Assembly: GCA_002633025.1 (NCBI GenBank)
Contig: NMRB01000058.1
Location: 741,198 to 805,197 of the forward strand
Direction of reading: 5' to 3'
Length of the DNA: 64,000 nt
From: Notospermus geniculatus
Taxonomy: Eukaryota > Nemertea > Pilidiophora > Heteronemertea > Lineidae
Under the pieces are notes generated by a model. That model was given only the letters and a program-made list of their open reading frames with translations, was not told where the DNA came from and did no database searches. Position 1 is the stretch's first letter; every line of letters starts with the position of its first letter. Shown piece after piece: positions 24,108 to 36,600 of the stretch. The position numbers and the translations under genes were made by a program.

Positions 24108-24762
24108 CGCTAATATCTTGATGAGCACCCGAGACGTCACTCCTAGAAACCTGTCAAAACAAAAAACGGGCCTCGCAACTCCAACTACTAAAAATAAATC
24201 ATTGCGACGATCAATATTGAATTTCTTGACAGGAAAAGGCGATGTAAACCAGGGCAGCTTACAAAACTCGGATTCGCCAGTTTGTTGTCTCAAAAGCCTG
24301 ACCATCTGAAGGTATAATTTGATGGTATTAGGCCGGGAATCAAAGGCCAGAGTCCCCCCTACCGGCTCCATCAGTGTATGGCCAGTGATACGACGAGACA
24401 GCTCACTATGAGAAAATTAACTGGTGTCTTTAGATCTCATGAGCGTTTATTAGCTCAAATGGCATGCACGACGGGAGAGTTAAAGGGACAATGATCTGGT
24501 GAAGTCGAGTCAATTGCAAGATGTGGTTGGCCGCTCCACAGGGACTTGACGCGATGTAAACTCTTATAAGGGTTGTAACCCTCACTATACATGGTTAGGG
24601 TTAGAACCCTTGGTGGATCAAAATCCACCTAGGCACTCAGAGCGCAAGCCGTCCACCAGAGGCAGTTTACGGAAAGATGCTAATAGGTGAAGGAGACGTG
24701 GTCGAACGCTGTTGTATCAGGCGCACCACCCGCCATTGTTCTTCTACCAGAAATACCACCAC

Positions 24763-25194
24763 TAACCGGGAAAGCTAAACCGGGTAAACCATAGGAGCGC
24801 AATTCACAACTGCGTAAGCCTACATGGAGTTTACGGGAACCCCCAGAGCCAACCAAAAACGTGATTTTCATGCGGATTTTGGGCAAAATACGCCAAAAAA
24901 GGTCTTCCCCCCAGATTGCCCCGCGGACAAAAAGCTAAATACGGCCCTGGAAGGGAAATGGGGGAATAACTGTGGTATTTCGGATGCAAAACGCCAAGAT
25001 CTGACGGAAAAAACATCAGCCAACGGCACCCTTGGTTTCATCGACGTTTTTTAAACTGCTTTAAACTATTTGTACACCCTCTAATAACATTTGCATCGTG
25101 TCGTCTGCCTCAGTCAGATCTCAGCCCCGTGTACAATGCTCGTCAGACGTACGATACCTGGCCCCTTGATTCCCGAAAGAGCCAACAAGTAGAT
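24763..25194 (+). repeat. 432-bp direct repeat, left copy
   Basis: It runs from TAACCGGGAAAGCTAAACC to AGCCAACAAGTAGAT and is virtually identical to 25317-25748, with the same length and a handful of substitutions. A 76-codon frame (24824-25054) is preserved in both but matches nothing I recognise. The spacing of 122 bp is too short for an LTR element body, and the ends are not TG...CA, so an LTR reading is not supported. Confidence 0.85.
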
Positions 25195-25316
25195 ATGAAG
25201 TTCGTAAAAAGACTGTAAAACGTTGCCACTACGTCCACTCCGTTCGCACACAGTTTGAGCCCGTTCGGCAAAATTTTCAAGAACGTAGTGAGAACTAGCT
25301 CAGTGTGATGGGGGTA

Positions 25317-25748
25317 TAACCGGGAAAGCTAAACCGGGTAAACCATAGGAGCGCAATTCACAACTGCGTAAGCCTACATGGAGTTTACGGGAACCCCCAG
25401 AGCCAACCAAAAACGTCATTTTCATGCGGATTTTGGGCAAAATACGCCAAAAAAGGTCTTCCCCCCAGATTGCCTCGCGGACAAAAAGCTAAATACGGCC
25501 CTGGAAGGGAAATGGGGGAATAACTGTGGTATTTCGGATGCAAAACGCCAAGATCTGACGGAAAAAACATCAGCCAACGGCACCCTTGGTTTCATCGACG
25601 TTTTTTAAACTGCTTTAAACTATTTGTACACCCTCTAATAACATTTGCATCATGTTGTCTGCCTCAGTCAGATCTCAGCCCCGTGTACAATGCTCGTCAG
25701 ACGTACGATACCTGGCCCCTTGATTCCCGAAAGAGCCAACAAGTAGAT
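25317..25748 (+). repeat. 432-bp direct repeat, right copy
   Basis: This is the right copy of the repeat at 24763-25194, with the 76-codon frame at 25378-25608. The few differences include a CCC to CTC change in that frame, which alters a codon (proline to leucine). Confidence 0.85.
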
Positions 25749-26640
25749 TATCTGCTCGCCATCAATGTTATTTAAGCCAATTAAACCTCTTTTCTAAACT
25801 AAAATTGACCAATTTCAAGCTACTCGGGGACACCGCAGATCCGCACATCTCTTCAGAATGGAGCATTCATCTGACAGACCACAGGTAATGGTATTGTGAA
25901 AGGTTTTTGCGCCCGTGTGCGACTTGATTGTATTCAGTGGATTAAATTTGGGAGTAGACGGAATCCAATCTTGTTGCTAGATTGTATCGGAATGGCCAGC
26001 GCTCTAAAGGCGGAAAATAGCAGCCGAGCACACTGATTGGTTCCAATGATTTGTAACAAAGGATACGATTGGTTCATAGAATAAACGCTACGATTGGTTC
26101 GCGCAGACGTGACGTCATTGTATGACGTTTTGACGCAGCAAGTGGTTGGTCAGGCAGACAAGCTTGTGAAACTTGTTCGTAGGCCAACAACTTTGATTGG
26201 GAATGGTAAAAAGTTTGAAAAATCGATGTTTACAGATTGGAAGGCCACCGGGAAACCCGCCCCAGCAGTTCTGTTAAACCGAAAAAGGTCGTGGTCATTA
26301 CCTTGAATAATTCATGACGTCCCCGAATCCTCGTTTCCTAATTGATTTATTCAAGACGTACCGCAACCCTCATTTCGGATCGATTATTCAAAACATTTCC
26401 AGAAATTAGGACAGGATGGCGCTGGACATTTTGGTCACTCGGCCACCATCATGGGAGTAGAATCAAAATTGATTGGCTTGTAACCATGGTGACAAGATGT
26501 GGCCAATTACTGCCATTAGTGTCGCCCCCTTGGGAAGTGGTCCTCCTTCGAGTCCCCTAATCTAATGACAAGAGGAGGTCCAAGGCCCGCAATGCAACTT
26601 TTCAGTTGATTCACGAATATCAGGGCCGTAGGTTTTTCTT

Positions 26641-27609
26641 TGGGGGGGGGGCACTTGGCACTTTTTGCCCTTTTCGGCCAAATATGTCTGAAAAAGTTTA
26701 ACACGATCACAGTAACTTCGTTTGCCTATAAATGAACGTCAGGCGTAATTTGTTGATTAAAACAAACACCAACCCTCGCATCATCATTCGTCTCTTGCAG
26801 ACCGCCTGAATAAAATTAAATGGGTGGTGTGTTTTCGATCCAACTGTCCAATCTTCCGGTCACTGGCGCTGAATCACCGGCGAGGATAAAGTACGGTGGC
26901 TGGCGTTTGCAACGGAGGCGAGGGTGGGCCCACTTTACTACAAAGCGACAATAACAACGATTACAGGTCTCATTACCCAGTACGTTATATCCCACGCACT
27001 CAGCGTAGGGGGGGGGGGGGCCTTGGCACTTTTTGCCCTTTTCGGCCAAATATGTCTGAAAAAGTTTAACACGATCACAGTAACTTCGTTTGTCCAAGAT
27101 ACAGAATAGCACGAAATTGACACACAAAATGAAAAAAAGCAAGAAGTCAATCTCCAGAATTCACGAAATTTCGACCCCAACCGGGGTCTTTTTCAAGTGG
27201 AACTTTACAATCTGAAACTCTAGAAAAGACTTTTCTAGAGTTTCAGATTGTAAAGTTCCACTTGAAAAAGACACCGGTTGGGGTCGAAAATTCGTGAATT
27301 CTGGAGATTGACTTCTTGCTTAGTAACTTCGTTTGCCTATAAATGAACGTCAGGCGTAATTTGTTGATTAAAACAAACACCTACCCTCGCATCATCATTC
27401 GTCTCTTGCAGACCGCCTGAATAAAATTAAATGGGTGGTGTGTTTTCGATCCAATCTTCCGGTCACTGGCGCTGAATCACCGGCGAGGATAAAGTACGGT
27501 GGCTGGCGTTTGCAACGGAGGCGAGGGTGGGCCCACTTTACTACAAAGCGACAATAACAACGATTACAGGTCTCATTACCCAGTACGTTAAATCCCACGC
27601 ACTCAGCGT
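26641..27609 (+). repeat. tandem duplication of about 367 bp, second copy interrupted
   Basis: One unit is a poly-G run followed by CTTGGCACTTTTTGCCC...AACACGATCAC (26641-26711), then AGTAACTTCGTTTGCC to CACTCAGCGT (26712-27007). The first part recurs at 27008-27078 and the second part at 27324-27609. Between them lies an insertion (27093-27323) containing a long palindrome and flanked by AGTAACTTCGTTTG on both sides. Confidence 0.8.
27137..27320. mobile_element. foldback element, about 90-bp arms, almost no loop
   Basis: The left arm (AGCAAGAAGTCAATCTCC...CTCTAGAAAAG) and right arm (CTTTTCTAGAG...GGAGATTGACTTCTTGCT) meet near 27231 with only a base or two between. Mismatches are few. A single arm of the same sequence lies in an RBBP5 intron at 58577-58668, so the palindrome is an inverted pair of a dispersed unit. 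Confidence 0.85.
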
Positions 27610-28017
27610 CTCACAGAACAGTTTGCAAGAATGTGCACATACCAAAACCAATATTTATTTCTTTTGAAAGAAAGCGACTGCTCAAATTTGGCCAACATCT
27701 CGTTTGGAGCCCCAAATGAGCCAAGAGCTTCCCTCGCCTCATCTTTCTTGTTTGTTTCTCTATGCACCAAAAGAAGCATTTTCAAGCTGAAAGGAAAATC
27801 CAATATCCTAATCCACTTAGCCGAGGATAAAGCAGACGAAAACACAAACGTGGCCAAAATTTATTTTTCCTCGGAAGGCCACAGTCCTTTTGCGTTGCTA
27901 TGTGATGTTCGTAAATTTGCATAACTGCACTCCAGCGTTTTATCAAGGATTTTAATTCTGACCCATTTTATTGCAAGTGCAATGATCAGCTGAGGGGAAA
28001 AACTAATGATTTGAGAA

Positions 28018-28445
28018 CACAAGACAATGAAAAATACTGACAAATGGGGACATATGAGGAAACACTGACAAACGGTACATAATGAAGAACACTGACAAGT
28101 GGGGACATATAATGAGGAAACACTGACAAATGGGGACATAATGAGGAACACTGACAAATGGGGACATGAGAAAACACTGACAAATGGGGACATGTGAAGA
28201 AATACTGACAAATGGGGGCATATGAGAACACACTGACAAATGAGGACACATGAAGAAACACTGACAAAATGGGGACATAATAAAGAACACTATCAAATGG
28301 GAACATACGAGGAAACCTTGATAAATGGGGACACAATGAGGAACAAGTGGCAACTGGGAACACAATGAGGAACACTGGCAAATGGGGACATATGAGGAAA
28401 CACTGACAAAATGAGGACATTATCAGGAACACTGACAAATTGGGA
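28018..28445 (+). repeat. minisatellite, about 27-bp unit, some 15 copies
   Basis: The unit is roughly GAGGAACACTGACAAATGGGGACATA with frequent one-to-three-base indels. Because the unit length is close to a multiple of three, long minus-strand frames rich in SVF and CPHL appear; these are artefacts of the repeat. Confidence 0.9.
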
Positions 28446-29238
28446 ACCAATGCGTCTTGACCATAAGAGGAAGGAAGTACATGTAAAACTTAATTTGGAC
28501 TTATTTAACTTAAAATTTTATTCAAAACCCTCTCTTGTACAGTATACCATAAGAATATACAAGCGATTGCATTTATACCAGGGTTCCATCACAGCACCCT
28601 CAGGGGAAATCCACCCTAACAAATTCTCCCACATCAATCATGGTTCACTTGTTTACTGACTCGGGAGATGCCGCTACAATCGAGGAAAAGCTTTTCATCA
28701 ACTTTGTCCCTTAATCAAATCTACCAGTTATTTTTCCATCAACGTGACATGGAATCATAACCCGCAGAAGATGACAGCAATTCAGGCTCGTTAAAAAATA
28801 ACACTTTAAAGAGGTTTAATGACAAAGTATATCACAATTTTCATAAAAATGACAACTCACAAGACATGTAGACACGCAAAGAGGCTCACCGCACACGTTT
28901 TAAAATCTTGACAAAATGACAATATACTACCAGTAATGATCATGCACACAATACAATTCAATTTTCTGTTTGTTAGTTTGGTTCATCAGCATTCATCCGA
29001 ATCATGCTTTCGCCAGTACAGTACCCTAAAGGTAGATTATACCCATTGGTTTGATATGAAGGGCTTGGATCCGCTGGCGGGAAGGCACACAAAATCCAGC
29101 CCAAACTTAAACAAACATACCAAAGCTCCCAAAGAAACATACCAAAGGTGTGGAGCACAAGTTTAATATGCAGAATGTCCAAGAAAACGCACCCGTACAA
29201 CCTCATACCCAGAGCTGAGTGATTATGCATTCATCATT

Positions 29239-29408
29239 CAGGTGCGGATCCAAGGGGGCGCAGGGGTGCACGCGCCCCCTTTCGGCCAACAAATCTGTAA
29301 ATCAACTGAAATTCTGGAATTGGAGCAAATATTTGAAATTCACCACAGATTTCCGTGTTTAGTAGCACAGCGCGCCCCCGCTTTTCCCAAATACTGGATC
29401 CGCCCCTG
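29239..29408. mobile_element. GGATCC-TIR MITE, 170 bp
   Basis: It begins CAGGTGCGGATCCAAGGGGG and ends TACTGGATCCGCCCCTG. The interior CTTTCGGCCAACAAATCTGTAA...GGAGCAAAT is shared with the copies at 32485, 40725, 42820 and 51131. Its flanks (TCATT and CATCA) do not form a clean duplication. Confidence 0.85.
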
Positions 29409-30796
29409 CATCATACCATATAAGAGTCAACAGCTCCTGGGCACGAGGTACGGGCAAAATATCCTTGTTCATAAGTATTAGTGACCCAAGATATAAATAA
29501 ACAGGTCCCACACAGGTATAGAAGACTAGATCATATGTGATTAAATAGAAAACAGGTAAATACAGGTTAATATACACCTGGTGGGGCCTAGCACTGCACC
29601 CCTGCGATAAACACAAAATTTAGCCATTTCGATTTCGCAATCGCAGCATATGAAACAGTTGAATGTCTTGCCCCTCATCGCACTGAGAGTACGGACCTCT
29701 CCATTTTAGTGACCCATATTGTTTTTCTCAATCAGGTAGAATTAAAGGAGCACGGTATTGCCACTTTTTCTCGACAGCCGGCGCCACTCTCCAACCCAAG
29801 GGTCTGACTACGTCTCGGCGAATGACCCGATTTACTGCCTACATTTTGTAATGCATTTTTGTAGTTCGTCTTAATACCGCTAGGTGGCTCCCTCTAAGTC
29901 AGCAGTCAAATAACGCATTTGAGATCCAATACCGTGCTCCTTTAAAATATCAATACTGATACTCACAACACAACACCTGCAACATTTTCTTGAATGAAGC
30001 ATTCAATTGATTATAACATCTACTCCGTAAATACAACACCTGCGTACAAAAAATTGCATCGAGCAACTTCTCTTTAAGAAGAATTTTTAAAATTCTGTAC
30101 AAAAATTTAAAAATTACATCATTTACAAGAATAAAGATTACATCATTACATAAAACCATGAAAGAAATATCCTTGACCATGTCTATCAATCGTCCACATA
30201 TATTGTCTACATCTATCGGTAATTAAAGCCACACTGTATTATACTGAAATCAGAAAATGCTTATGTCCTGCAACGTTAATGTAGTATAAAATGTACTATG
30301 CTCTATCTGAATACATTAGAGCTCTGCCTGCAGTTTTTGAATGTATGTTGAAATACATTAGAGCTCTGCCAGCAGTTTTTCAATGTACGTTGAAAACTAA
30401 GTCTTGATTCTTTGAAGTACGCATCAGGCAAGCATTTTGGGGACACAAGGCTATGAGACCTCTCCCTGCATTCTCCCGACGCTTTGAAAATCCCATAAAA
30501 TTCAATATAGAGGGGCTGTCTTGGTAGATCTGACACTGCCATCTATCCAAGGATTGTGTAACTAAAATATTCATATGCACCAAACATGAAAATACAAATT
30601 TCACACTGTGTAAAAGAACTGTATATCATACACTGCCATCTATCCAGAATTGTGTAACTAAGATATTCACAAAAGCTTGGGGATTCGAAGGGTTTGGGGC
30701 CGTTTTTCGGATTATGTTCATCTTGCTAGGGCCCCCCTTGGGCAAACTGGTAGCAATGCCCGTGCATTTTCTACCCCCATGTGATGACCCCCCCCC

Positions 30797-31185
30797 NNNN
30801 NNNNNNNNNNNNNNNNNNNNNNNNNNNNNNNNNNNNNNNNNNNNNNNNNNNNNNNNNNNNNNNNNNNNNNNNNNNNNNNNNNNNNNNNNNNNNNNNNNNN
30901 NNNNNNNNNNNNNNNNNNNNNNNNNNNNNNNNNNNNNNNNNNNNNNNNNNNNNNNNNNNNNNNNNNNNNNNNNNNNNNNNNNNNNNNNNNNNNNNNNNNN
31001 NNNNNNNNNNNNNNNNNNNNNNNNNNNNNNNNNNNNNNNNNNNNNNNNNNNNNNNNNNNNNNNNNNNNNNNNNNNNNNNNNNNNNNNNNNNNNNNNNNNN
31101 NNNNNNNNNNNNNNNNNNNNNNNNNNNNNNNNNNNNNNNNNNNNNNNNNNNNNNNNNNNNNNNNNNNNNNNNNNNNNNNNNNNNN
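30797..31185. other. assembly gap (389 N)
   Basis: The gap begins directly after a run of eight or more C. Open frames spanning it are meaningless. Confidence 0.99.
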
Positions 31186-31383
31186 ATATTATGCAATCAA
31201 ATGTTCTTGGCCAATCATGTGCAGCAGATTGCATCATGTGATCATAGGATGTCACATCGTATCGGACACTCAATCATCGTATCGGATCCTAAAACCTCGT
31301 ATCGGACAGCCCTCCTAGTTTCAGCCAATCAGAGCATAGGCCTGTTGTTATAGTTGCTAGGCAATTTGCATAATATAGCAAAG

Positions 31384-31518
31384 AGTGGATGGCAGGTCGT
31401 CCAATATGGATTTTTGTTGGATGAAGAAAAGTTATATCGGACTCGGCTTCGCCTCGTCCGATATAACTTTTCTTCATCCAACAAAAAACCATATTGGACT
31501 CCCTACCATCCACTATTT
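31384..31518. mobile_element. foldback element, about 62-bp arms
   Basis: GTGGATGG...CCAATATGG...GTTGGATGAAGAAAAG and TTATATCGGAC on the left are mirrored on the right, centred near 31447 with CTCGGCTTCGCCTCG at the turn. It is a typical snap-back MITE. Confidence 0.85.
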
Positions 31519-32484
31519 GTATGTCTATCACCTTAGAAACCCATTATTATTTGCCCGATGGACTACTGTCGAGAAAAAAAAACAGAAAAATGCTTCGATT
31601 CAACTTGTGTACATGTACTACACAACTACACTAATTAAGTAACGGTAGGCCTACTCATCTAGATGCACGTTTTTCTAATGAATATATACAAATCATGCCT
31701 CCTAAATGATATTCACTTCATTAGCAAGTCTATACAGCACTAGGCCTAAGTCATATTTCCTGTCTATCTGGCGTTTGACCTAGAATGCATTGTTAGGAGC
31801 CTTAAAATAATGGATTGTCGCATTCTGTATATTTTTTTCATCAAAAGTTATGAGCTTTTGGTCTCTTTGGTTTTGATAATACTGGACAAACATACATATA
31901 AAGATACAATGTACAACAATATAACTTCATCAAGAAATGAACACAACCACACCTTTCGAAATGGAAATGCCCTAATTCGGCAAGCAACCCTGATATTTCA
32001 TTGAGACATGAACCATACATTTCGTCATTCTTAACAAAAAAAATCCACTCAGATAATAAAGTTCATGAACGTTCAGTCATTCTGCAACACAACACGCTAA
32101 GAAACAGTCATTTCTTGAAAAAATACCAAACATGTCCGTGTTAAATATCACAGCATAATCGTTAAGTACCGGTATATGCTATTGGCCCATCTACCAGTAC
32201 CATTCCCACAATTCCCTATACCCATGATCGCTGCGCTGAAGCCTCTCTTTGAGTTTCAATTCTGCACAAACTGTTGATTATTCATCCGATGTCTTGCTTC
32301 CAGGATCAGGATTTGCACAACGGAATGTCACGACAAATGACGAAAATGAAATCCTCCACATTCCCCTGCAGCATCAAGAAAATTTGAAAGTTTCCCTTCA
32401 ACACAAATTCAAGACTTTTATCACTTTTCGCCTTCTTATGTGACAATTTTTCTAAAAGTATCTCATCTGGTCTGAGAGCAGTTC

Positions 32485-32652
32485 CAGGCGCGGATCCAGG
32501 GGGTGCACCCGGCGCCCTTTCGGCCATCAAATCTGTAAAACTGACCATGAAATTTTGAAATTTGGAGCAAATCATTGAAATTCACAGCCGATTTCAACGT
32601 TTCTTGCACAGTGTGCCCCCTCTTTTCCGAAATCGTGGCTCCCCCGCCCCTG
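32485..32652. mobile_element. GGATCC-TIR MITE with exact 5-bp target duplication
   Basis: It starts CAGGCGCGGATCCAGG and ends CCCCCGCCCCTG. AGTTC lies at 32480-32484 and again at 32653-32657. Confidence 0.9.
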
Positions 32653-32809
32653 AGTTCAGTCATCCAACATCCGGGCCAACATCCAACAAAATGTGTAACT
32701 CAACTCCGTAGTACACTATACTACATACAAAACTTGAATATTTTACGAATACATTGTAGTGTCAAGGCTGGTACCGGGTACTCCCAATTCCTGCAACTGA
32801 TGTTGTCTG

Positions 32810-33530
32810 TGTGAGTTTGAGCGGTGTTATGAGAAGGCCTAGTTAGGCAACTCTCCTCTGCATGACTCGGCAACACATAATTCAGCAACTTCAACTCGCG
32901 GCACCACCTCACACAAACTTTTGTATGTTGTTTGTATGAGTTTGAGCGATGAGATCACGAGAAGGCCTAGTTAGGCATCATCCCTCCTCAGGACTCCACA
33001 ACACTTTCTCTCCCAAAGCTTTCAGTTGAAACAGCCACTTTTGAAAAAATTTGATTTACTTCAACTCAAGACATCAAAGTTGTTTGTACATGTATGAGTT
33101 TGACGTTTGAGCAATGTTACAAGAATGCCTGGTTGGGCATCACCCCTTCAGGACTCTGTAACACTTCCTCTCCCACAGCTGAAAAATCCTCTTCTAAAAA
33201 ATTTGAGCGACTTGACCTCAAGACACAATCTCGCACAAACTGTAGTATACGATCTATGTTTGTATGAGTTTGAGTGATATTACGAGAAGGCCTAGTTGGG
33301 CATCACCCCTTCAGGACTCTGTAACACTTTCTCTCCCAAAGCAGAAAAATCCTCTTCTAAAAAATTTGAGCGACTTCACCTCAAGGAACCATCTCGCACA
33401 AACTGTAGTATACGATCTGATGCTGTTTGTATGAGTTGGAGCGATGTTACTAGAGGGCCTAGCTAGGAATCCATCCTCCACAGGACTCTGCAACACATTC
33501 TCTCCCAGATGTTTTCGGCCCAAATCTTAA
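32810..33530 (+). repeat. tandem repeat, about 160-bp unit, five copies
   Basis: Units contain TGTATGAGTTTGAGCGATGTTACGAGAAGGCCTAGTT(G/A)GGCATC...CAGGACTCTGTAACACTTTCTCTCCCA. Starts are near 32812, 32932, 33105, 33262 and 33428. The array lies just downstream of the transporter stop codon and could be within its 3' UTR. Confidence 0.8.
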
Positions 33531-33600
33531 AAGATATGAACGAAAGTCACCCTGGTACATCTAAATACTGCAAGGAGCAGTACTGCCTCCCACCGTTGGC

Positions 33601-36600
33601 TCAAACGGCTGTATTATGTTCCGCTTCATCCAGCGAACCCTTGCTGCTCCCAGCAGAGACTTTGTCCATATCTTCCGATCCGTTTTTATTGGCGTCCATG
33701 TGTTTAGAGAAGCAGGGTAACCAAAGAAGACAGTGAAGAAAAGCACACCCCAGGATCATGGCACCGCCCAGGTAGAACGACGCGTCGTAACTCTTTGTCC
33801 TGTCGTATACAGCACCTGGAAATAGAAGAAGGTAGAAGTGAACTAACGAACGACAGAAATGAACCAGTTTCCTCAGTTTTCTCATTATTTTGTAGAATAT
33901 CCACCACACTGCACGCAAAAGAAGGCTCAAATACCTTGGTCACTGTGGCTAGGCCATCACAGCTCCGCCCTGTGGTTGCTGCATTCGTCTACATAACTGA
34001 CTAGAAGCAAAAATTCATAAGCGAGCGAATGAATTTTTGCTAGAGGTGATGTCAAGCCAACATACATGTAGTTGTTTGTGCTATACACCTTAAACCCTCC
34101 CAGTTGAACCACTAGCTAGTTATTTTAGAACCCAAGTCCACACAGCACTCGTATTGGCCAATGGCACCCCATCAATATCAGGGAATTCATCCTGGGCAGG
34201 AGATGCAGTCTCCATCAACACCTCTGCCCAACTTCATGGTCACTAAGGGTTTTCTTACCTGCTAGCGGAGGGCCAAACGCTGACGATATTCCACGAGCCA
34301 GCGTGAGTAGACCGAAAGCATTGGTGAGTTTCTCCAGGCCCAGCATGTCGCAGAGAATGATTGAGGTTAGCGAGATATAGGCAGCTGTGAATGAAATGGT
34401 CCATGGACCATGTGCTCACTGGGTTGGACATAATAGTCTAATGACAGAGGGAGGTACATGTACATATCGTCATTCCCAGAAAAGACTTTGATGATTTTTG
34501 GGTTATGCCACCTGGCGGCCATATTGGATGTCCGATCAGGCTGGAACTTCACATGCACATAAAGGTCATCTGCAGGGGACCACATAGCACATTGGAGTGC
34601 TTTGGGTCAAGCCGTTCTTGAGTTACAGCACTTTGATGATTTTCGTGTTACGCCACCTGGCGGCCATATTGGATGTCCGATCGGGCCGAAACTTCACATG
34701 GACATAAAGGTCATTTGCAGCTGGCCACATAGCACATTGGAGCACTTTGGGTTAAGGCGTTCCTGAGTTACAGCATTTTGATGATTTTTGGGTTACGCCA
34801 CCTGGTGGCCATGTTTGAAGTCAAATCAGGCCGAAATTTGACATGCATGTAAAGGTCATCTAGATGGAGGTAAATATCAAATTTGAGCACTCTGCGTCAA
34901 GCCGTTCCTGAGTAATAGCACTTACTTGATTTTCAGATTACGCCACCTGGCGGCCATATTGGATGTCCAATCGGGCCGAAACTTGGTATTTTTTAAGGTA
35001 CCCTTCCAATGCATGTTTATGCAAGATATGAAGTTTCTCGGTGAAATAATGACAAACTGTGGCAGGTTCGTCACTTTTGTCGAACTTTGACCTCTGTGAC
35101 CTTGAAAAGTAGGTCAAATCAAAAACCCGTTATATATGTTATGTATCCTTATTAGCTACACCTATGATAAAAATTTGGAGATGATCTAGTCATTAGTTCA
35201 GGAGTTATTGCACTTTTTGTGTTTTTGGTTTCCGCCACCTGGTGGCCAAACTGAGAGTCGAATGGGACCGAAACTTGGTGTCGTGGGTCATCTGACCTAG
35301 GGGTATATATGTACCAAGTTTCAGATCAATAGCTCCAGCGGTTACGAAACGTGCCCTGCTAACGGACAACGACGACGGACGACGACGACGGACGACGACG
35401 GACGACGGACGCTGCACCATCGTAATAGCTCACCCCAGTGAGCTAAAAAAGGCATGGAGAAATAAAGTGGCACTGAAACGCATATAATATAGCACACAAA
35501 TGTTGCAGCATAATGTCTGCATCTGTAGGGAGCAGTGGCTGCTGCAAGTGAAATTACAGCCCTTTTTACACGGGCCCGGTTGAAGTGAAGCAGGACAGGC
35601 CCATTTACACTGCCATTATTGGTCGCCTTACACCCTTACGCTGAGACCAATGACACAAACGTCTGCCCACAGTATTTTATCATTGAGTTGCCCTTGAGAG
35701 AGCCTCGTACTAGAAAACTCATGTGGAGCAGTTTCTTTGATTTTGTTGTTAGTCTTGTGGTTCCGGGCAGAATGAAACAAACTTACCTATACAGAGGCCA
35801 AAAACGGCAGCGAATACGCAGAGAGTGGCGTACGTCACACAGAAGGGGCTGACGATGGTAGCGATACCGCTGATGATAAGGCAGATGTTATTAACTTGCA
35901 GGGCTTTGATTGGTGGAATATTGGCGATGATACCGGAAACAATTCGTCCGAGAGTATTAGTAATGCCTGAAACGGGATATATGGAAAGGTTACTTTCTAA
36001 GTACACCAAAAGCGCAGGTGTAAGGTCACAGAGGTCTGGCATTGCCGAGGTCCAGCTTCTCCTGTTGGTGATGGTTGGCATTGCTGACCAGCAGGCTGTT
36101 GATATCTTCGAATCAAAGTCCTGACACTGAATACTTTTGATATGATATGTTGGAGGAGCTAGATCCCAGCGGCAAAACCAGGTCTCTGTGACTTTATATA
36201 TGATGAAAGATTGTCACAGGGAGATGCAGCGATCTAGTGGCTCTGCATCTATTACTTTGGGTAGGGAAGTCCCTGGTTCAATCCAACTGAAATACATGTA
36301 GCGTCGAATGCATTGGCTGTGGAAACCGCACTGCAAATCGCACCGGGATCCGGTTTTGGTGCAAATGTGCCTTAAGGCTGGGGGTAATAATATAAAGTGC
36401 ATTGAGCAAGACAAATTTACATACCTATGATTGAAATAAGTAGAGCGGCTTGATCCGAGTCAATTCCCAGAGAAATGGCTCGGTCGGCCAGGTATACGAA
36501 CGGCACGTAGAACCCTGTCATCCCGATTATATTCCCGAAGCATATGAGCAAGAAAGCACTATTCATGAGGAGGGAACAGTCCATCATTTCTCTCAGAGTG

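Larger units (their letters stand above)
20991..24762. other. gene-free interval with tandem and hairpin repeats
   Basis: No coding gene is supportable. It contains a tandem repeat (21515-21800), hairpin elements at 22524-22593, 23625-23697 and 23964-24107, and ordinary-looking AT/GC-mixed spacer. Confidence 0.5.
27610..33600. other. 3' flank of the transporter gene; repeats only
   Basis: No separate gene is supportable. The interval may include 3' UTR of the minus-strand transporter, but I could not place a polyadenylation site with confidence. It holds a minisatellite (28018-28445), TIR elements (29239-29408, 32485-32652), a gap (30797-31185), a palindrome (31384-31518) and a tandem array (32810-33530). 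The 97-codon frame at 27631-27924 has a plausible-looking run but no recognised family. Confidence 0.5.

Noticed and set aside
24763-25748. LTR retrotransposon with 432-bp LTRs
   Set aside because: The internal region is only 122 bp, ends are not TG...CA, and no primer-binding site or target duplication is visible.
28018-28445. CRISPR-like repeat array
   Set aside because: Units are contiguous and diverge by indels without unique spacers, in a eukaryotic genome.
27861-28450. Overlapping minus-strand frames with SVFSHVPICQCF-like repeats
   Set aside because: They are translations of the 27-bp minisatellite in several frames; all frames look similar, as expected for a repeat.
30626-31353. Long frames of 141-215 codons
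   Set aside because: They run through the 389-N gap and have no real sequence content.
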